From Silvanigrella aquatica (GTDB lineage Bacteria > Bdellovibrionota_B > Oligoflexia > Silvanigrellales > Silvanigrellaceae): a stretch of 64,000 nt of DNA. The stretch lies in contig NZ_CP017834.1 in the NCBI RefSeq assembly GCF_001907975.1, positions 1,068,718 to 1,132,717 of the forward strand. The letters are read 5' to 3'. This document shows, piece after piece, positions 60,234 through 64,000 of the stretch (its first letter is position 1; every line of letters starts with the position of its first letter). The position numbers and the translations under genes are program-made. The notes under the pieces are model-generated. The model was not told the origin of the DNA. It worked only from the letters and a program-made list of their open reading frames with translations, and ran no database searches.

Positions 60234-61121
60234 CTAAGTTCCTTTTTTTATCCACTCTAAATTTATTTCTGGAATTTCATCGCTTTCAGTCATTTTATAA
60301 ATTTCTCTATCCATGAATGCACGTATCAGTTTAATTTTAGGCTCCTTTGTTTTTTTTGAAAAAGCAAAAAAATAATCTTTCCAATACAAAACATTTTTAT
60401 ACTGGAAAATAGTTTCATCGGCACCTATTTTTTTTAGAATGACATTGACTCGTTCTCTATCTGCTATAAAAAGATCGATTTTTTTTTCTTTTAGTTTTAT
60501 AATATTGTCACGAAATGTGTAACTTTCAACGAGATGACTATTTAAAACCCGATTTTCAAATGGGTAATAATCCCAAAATATCTTAGGATAAGTAAATCCC
60601 ACAATAATTCCCACTCTGTAATGATGAGCTAAAGCATCTTCAAAAGACATGACTTGGGACTCACCCACTTGTTTCGTTAAGCCATAAAAAGAATAATTTT
60701 TCGAACGGACAGGAAGTCTGGTAAAATTTACAAATTTATCAAATTTGCTATTTTTTTGAATCCCAAGAGCCATATCGGCTTCCCCATTTATCATCATGGG
60801 GAGAAGCCGAGTCCAATGAACCAATTCAATTTCAACCGGAATTTTTAATTTATCAAATATTTTCGTTACAATTTCTATGTCGGAACCTACTAAAACAGGT
60901 TTGGGTTCTTCACCGGGTTTGTATACGATTTTAGGAACAGGAGCTTTCGATTCTGATTTAGATTTAGGTGCGGGATTACTTCCTGGTATTTCTAAGAAGG
61001 AGTGAATGGGAGTTTCTTCAACAATAATTTTAAATTTTTTTTCGGCTGCAAAGGATATGCTTTGCGTACAGAGAAATAAAATAATAGTTAAGCAGAATGA
61101 CTTGTTATGAGGAACTTTCAC
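60234..61121 (-). CDS. Extracellular solute-binding protein family 3 (amino-acid-binding-like)
   Basis: A signal peptide (about 1-25, SISFA) precedes an SBP_bac_3 fold: LVGSDIEIVTKIFDKLKIPVEIELVHWTRLLPMMINGEADMALGI, RVGIIVGFTYP and KIDLFIADRERVNVILKKIG. A Pro/Lys/Ser-rich stretch (about 48-76, KSKSESKAPVPK) near the N-terminus is unusual. The start is GTG 61121, with GGAGA 6 nt upstream. It directly precedes the PhnD-like gene, and neither has a permease partner. Confidence 0.8.
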   Translation of the reverse strand: MKVPHNKSFCLTIILFLCTQSISFAAEKKFKIIVEETPIHSFLEIPGSNPAPKSKSESKAPVPKIVYKPGEEPKPVLVGSDIEIVTKIFDKLKIPVEIELVHWTRLLPMMINGEADMALGIQKNSKFDKFVNFTRLPVRSKNYSFYGLTKQVGESQVMSFEDALAHHYRVGIIVGFTYPKIFWDYYPFENRVLNSHLVESYTFRDNIIKLKEKKIDLFIADRERVNVILKKIGADETIFQYKNVLYWKDYFFAFSKKTKEPKIKLIRAFMDREIYKMTESDEIPEINLEWIKKGT

Positions 61122-61207
61122 AGGATTCTCCGCAGGGATGAATTCATCTAGAAAAGATGAATATTTAAGTTATATTATATAATTATATCATGCTTAAAAG
61201 GACAATT

Positions 61208-61675
61208 ATGAAAATATGGATAGATGCTGACGCTTGCCCTGGAGCCATTAAAGAAATTGTATTTAAAGCGGCTGAAAGGGTAAAGGTGCAAACACATTTG
61301 GTCGCAAATCAGCACATAAAAAGTCCACCTTCTGCCTATATTTCGTCCATAGTAGTTCCCAAAGGTTTTGATGCTGCCGATGCCTATATTGTGCAAAATA
61401 TATCTGAAAATGACTTGGTAATAACTGCAGATATTCCTTTGGCTGACTTGGTTGTTAAAAAAGGAGCTATTGCCATAAATCCCCGTGGTGAATTGTATAA
61501 CGAAGGAAATATAACGGAACGGTTATCGATGCGAAATTTCACCCAAGTCCTTCGTGAAGGAGGTCTCATTCAAGGGGGGCCTCCCCAGTTTGGTGCCGGG
61601 GACAAACAAAAATTTGCTTCAACCTTTGATAAATATCTCAATATTTTAATCAAAAAAGACAAGCTTAAATTATGA
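61208..61675 (+). CDS. yaiI: YaiI/YqxD family protein (DUF188, PIN-like fold)
   Basis: The 155-residue protein contains the family motifs MKIWIDADACPGAIKEIVFKAA, GFDAADAYIVQNI, DLVITADIPLADLVVKKGA, NPRGELY and a closing FGAGDKQKFAS. The Asp cluster resembles a PIN-type nuclease site, but the activity is not established. The start is ATG 61208, with AAAGGA 5 nt upstream; the in-frame ATG at 61190 overlaps the divergent promoter region. It is divergent from the SBP gene and converges with the phospholipase-like gene 7 bp away. Confidence 0.9.
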   Translation: MKIWIDADACPGAIKEIVFKAAERVKVQTHLVANQHIKSPPSAYISSIVVPKGFDAADAYIVQNISENDLVITADIPLADLVVKKGAIAINPRGELYNEGNITERLSMRNFTQVLREGGLIQGGPPQFGAGDKQKFASTFDKYLNILIKKDKLKL

Positions 61676-61682
61676 TAATTGT

Positions 61683-63095
61683 TTAAAGAATATATTCTAT
61701 TAATTTTCTCGTATGACTTCCAGCACGAAGCATAAGTTTATTTTCTATGGTAAGCATTTCAATCTTTTTATTTTCAGATTGTTGATTTAAAATAGTTAAA
61801 GAGTCGAAATTATCATTATATATATATTTGGGATCAAAAGTATATTCAGAGGGAAATGATCTTCCGATAATTGCAGAAGTATCTTTATTTAGCAGCCAAA
61901 AAATATAACTTCCATAAGTGGGATTTTCTTCTTGTGAAGCTTCTTGTGTTATTATATTTCTCACATAATTTTCATCATATTTTGGATATTTATGGTCAAA
62001 ACTTGAATTATTCAGTGCCAATATAATTGGCGATTGTATGAAATTATTTTTTATAGAATAAACAAGTTTATCGTAAATATACTTTTCTAAAATAAGATGT
62101 CTATTGGTAATAACATTAATAGAGTCATTTATTTTTGTATGACTTTTACAAAAAGCATCTTGAATTTTGTCTAAAATATTTAAAGAAATTAAGTCTGCGG
62201 TTGAATATCCAGGAATGGGGGAATTGTGAAAAGGTTGAGTTAAATCTTGAATATAATGTAAACTCCATCCTAAAAAGCGCAGTCCCCAATAAGGATGCCC
62301 TGTTTGAAAAGCAAAGCGTGACATTTCTGTAAATAATTTAATACGATATTCAGCATAAGTTTGTTTTAAATAGGGAGCTGTTTTATAAATCAGGGGTGAT
62401 AAATGATAAAATCCCATATGAAAGGGAGCTTGACTGTTAAATGAAAATTGCGCATTACCAAAAGGTTGTTGGCCAAACGCATAATTTTCGTTAAAATCTT
62501 TTGGATTGTCTTTAAACAAATTAATATCCATTCCGTAGTCTGGCTCATCGGAAGCAGTTGCCACTACTTTTAAAGGATCAACAAAATCCTGTTCATTAAT
62601 TTTGATAAAAATATATTCTCCCATATCGTTCATAATTGAGTGGAGCATGACCTCCTCTTTTTGCAAAATGGTATCGAAATTTTGAGGAAAATCTCCGGGC
62701 AAAATTTGTAAATAAAGAGGAAATTTTACTGAAGAATTAACACGAATGGCATTTAAAAATTTTTCTACAATTTTCGGATCATTTGATGAACTCTTAAATT
62801 TTAAATTTTCTGGAGTTTTGGGGTATGTAAAGTCGAAATTTTCTGAGCGGTTTATTGCCCACTGTTCAACAGAGGCAAGTACTTTTGGTAAATTTGTTGT
62901 ACTTTGTCTTAAAAAATCTTCTAATTTTTCTGCACGGATATTTTTAAAACTGTCAAAATAATGTGAATCTTGTAATGAGTAAGTTGTAATAATACTGTGA
63001 TTTTTCCAGGCAAATGAATTTTTTTCTTGAAAAATGAGAATTGTGAGGAAAATAAAATAACAAAAAAATTGATTTTTAATTTTAAAATAAAACAT
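61683..63095 (-). CDS. Secreted zinc-dependent phospholipase C/S1-P1 nuclease-like protein
   Basis: A signal peptide (1-29) would leave a mature N-terminal Trp-Lys-Asn-His, as in PLC and S1/P1 nucleases whose N-terminal Trp binds zinc. The core carries GLRFLGWSLHYIQDLTQPFHNS (about residues 275-296), which supplies the HxxxD and following His of the trinuclear zinc site. Further His/Asp residues are dispersed (PDYGMD, FHMGFYHLSPL). At 470 residues it is longer than typical PLC enzymes, with an N-terminal insertion of about 200 residues. It could degrade host or prey membranes or nucleic acids. AAGGGA precedes the ATG. Confidence 0.65.
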   Translation of the reverse strand: MFYFKIKNQFFCYFIFLTILIFQEKNSFAWKNHSIITTYSLQDSHYFDSFKNIRAEKLEDFLRQSTTNLPKVLASVEQWAINRSENFDFTYPKTPENLKFKSSSNDPKIVEKFLNAIRVNSSVKFPLYLQILPGDFPQNFDTILQKEEVMLHSIMNDMGEYIFIKINEQDFVDPLKVVATASDEPDYGMDINLFKDNPKDFNENYAFGQQPFGNAQFSFNSQAPFHMGFYHLSPLIYKTAPYLKQTYAEYRIKLFTEMSRFAFQTGHPYWGLRFLGWSLHYIQDLTQPFHNSPIPGYSTADLISLNILDKIQDAFCKSHTKINDSINVITNRHLILEKYIYDKLVYSIKNNFIQSPIILALNNSSFDHKYPKYDENYVRNIITQEASQEENPTYGSYIFWLLNKDTSAIIGRSFPSEYTFDPKYIYNDNFDSLTILNQQSENKKIEMLTIENKLMLRAGSHTRKLIEYIL

Positions 63096-63119
63096 ATATC
63101 CCTTATTTTTTCTTAAATA

Positions 63120-63905
63120 TTAATTTAATGAACGTACTTTTTTAATGACTTCGTTCATTTTACTTATGTCAATTATTTTAACTTTTTTGGAACACATAAA
63201 ATGTCTATATATTTCTTCTGTGCTTTCCGGAATGGTTTTATATGTTAAGATATCAGAAAAATTAGGATTTGTTTGAATATAATATTGAAATTCATTTAAG
63301 GGCATTAATGTAAAATCACCTTCATTTTCTAGTAATTTCTTTAAAATATCTTCCTGAATTTGTGAAGTCATAACTATATTTTTATTTTTTTGATCATTTA
63401 AATTAAAAATAGAATATCCTCTATATTTTTGCAATATACCTGTTACCGATGTTCCATAAGTGTAGCCTACTTTTAAAATAGGGGTAATGTTGTTGTCGGA
63501 AAGAATTTCAATTAAATTATTCGCGCCTTTTAATTTTTCATTATTTTTTTTTGTTATAATAACGAGTCTTTTATCTTTTAAATAGGGCAATGTAAACCGA
63601 GCATATTCTTCTCTCATTTTATTTTTATAAGTATAAGTCACACAACAAGGAATTTTATTATCTTTGATATTTTGTAAAGATCTAATTATGGGAATTTGCT
63701 CATATTCATATTTTACTTTTGAATCTGTCAATATTTTATTGACTTTTTTGAATGCAATGCCATCGACTATTTTTTGTTTTGATGAATCTAATATAAAATA
63801 AGGAGGTCTTTCTTCATAGTATATTGTGATTTTATAACTTTGCGCAAAAGAATTTAACGAAAATAATAAAAATGAAAAAATATACAAATAAATTTTAAAC
63901 ATCAT
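63120..63905 (-). CDS. Extracellular solute-binding protein family 3-like periplasmic protein
   Basis: A signal peptide (about 1-22, LNSFA) precedes a small SBP_bac_3-type fold: KITIYYEERPPYFILDSSKQ, GIAFKKVNKILTDSKVKYEYEQIPIIRSLQNI, LPYLKDKRLVIITKK, ILKVGYTYGTSV. This resembles the polar amino-acid-binding-like orphans often found as sensor inputs in Bdellovibrio-type genomes. Cys-Cys at about residue 88 is unusual. AAGGAATTGA precedes two in-frame ATG codons (63905 and 63902). A promoter lies just upstream. It is upstream of the phospholipase-like gene by 24 bp, so the two may be co-transcribed. Confidence 0.75.
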   Translation of the reverse strand: MMFKIYLYIFSFLLFSLNSFAQSYKITIYYEERPPYFILDSSKQKIVDGIAFKKVNKILTDSKVKYEYEQIPIIRSLQNIKDNKIPCCVTYTYKNKMREEYARFTLPYLKDKRLVIITKKNNEKLKGANNLIEILSDNNITPILKVGYTYGTSVTGILQKYRGYSIFNLNDQKNKNIVMTSQIQEDILKKLLENEGDFTLMPLNEFQYYIQTNPNFSDILTYKTIPESTEEIYRHFMCSKKVKIIDISKMNEVIKKVRSLN

Positions 63906-63929
63906 TCAATTCCTTACTTTGTTTTTACA

Positions 63930-63959
63930 AGGATAAGGAATGTGTTTTCAAGTTGTCAA
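63930..63959 (-). promoter_or_regulatory. Candidate promoter of the solute-binding protein gene
   Basis: On the minus strand TTGACA (63959-63954) and TATCCT (63935-63930) are 18 bp apart. The -10 box is only 4/6 to consensus, and the leader is about 20 nt. Confidence 0.5.
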
Positions 63960-64000
63960 GTTGCGATGAAAAGATTTTAAAGCCCTTCTTTTTTTATAAC

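Noticed and set aside
61137-61148. GATGAATTCATC palindrome in the SBP/yaiI divergent gap
   Set aside because: A 12-bp AT-rich palindrome is too likely by chance to call an operator without further copies.
1-64000. CRISPR arrays, tRNA/rRNA genes, prophage and known defence gene clusters
   Set aside because: I saw no evenly spaced repeats, tRNA-like cloverleaf ends, phage structural genes or recognisable restriction, CBASS, Abi or toxin-antitoxin pairs; a tRNAscan/DefenseFinder run would settle this.

Overview
The window is AT-rich, gene-dense bacterial chromosome from a Gram-negative, didermic organism: it has a KDO-pathway isomerase (KdsD), DsbD, lipoprotein signals and periplasmic binding proteins. 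The gene mix suggests the Bdellovibrionota/Oligoflexia, perhaps a low-GC Silvanigrella-like lineage: GatCAB transamidosome, PPDK, an alternative-complex-III-type NrfD subunit, alpha-carbonic anhydrase, and many secreted proteases and hydrolases. That placement is inference from gene content; no rRNA or tRNA gene was found to test it.

Layout. 1-4.6 kb: the tail of a beta-rich protein, then a minus-strand run dsbD-sohB-nagB-II. 4.7-9.5 kb: a gpmI-mazG fusion, an SseB-like protein and kdsD. 9.5-11 kb: two translationally coupled unknown genes. 11-16 kb: bifunctional rel, a POT-like transporter, a 30-bp perfect palindrome and a GT87-type membrane protein. 16-19.2 kb: accessory segment with a secreted kinase-like protein and an IS3-family element that truncates a methyltransferase. 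19.3-21.9 kb: orphan actC/nrfD and a holA-like gene. 21.9-28.2 kb: secreted astacin protease with a cytolysin-domain-4-like tail, gamma-glutamyltranspeptidase, and an S41 lipoprotein peptidase split by a 1412-bp IS with intact inverted repeats and a 4-bp target duplication.

28-44 kb: APC permease, proline dehydrogenase, PPDK, a NagP/GluP-type sugar porter, xylFGH, a Fur-box-controlled feoAB with a 56-residue Cys-rich partner, and an orphan sigma54 response regulator. 44-57 kb: shikimate kinase, then a likely operon of carbonic anhydrase, GlcNAc kinase, nagA, an OsmC-SDR fusion and cinA; a 2OG-Fe oxygenase plus aromatic amino acid decarboxylase pair; a CMP-kinase-like gene; gatCAB. 57-64 kb: TetR, a tandem pair of unknown paralogues, three orphan substrate-binding proteins, YaiI and a secreted phospholipase C/S1-nuclease-like enzyme.

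How they fit together. nagA, the GlcNAc kinase, nagB-II and the NagP-like porter would together form a dispersed GlcNAc route, which fits a chitin-rich or host-associated niche. XylFGH brings in pentoses; PPDK and GpmI sit in glycolysis/gluconeogenesis. The most unusual items are domain fusions (GpmI-MazG, OsmC-SDR, astacin plus cytolysin-D4-like domain), the secreted kinase-like protein and the uncharacterised tandem pair. I saw no CRISPR array, prophage or complete classical defence system.
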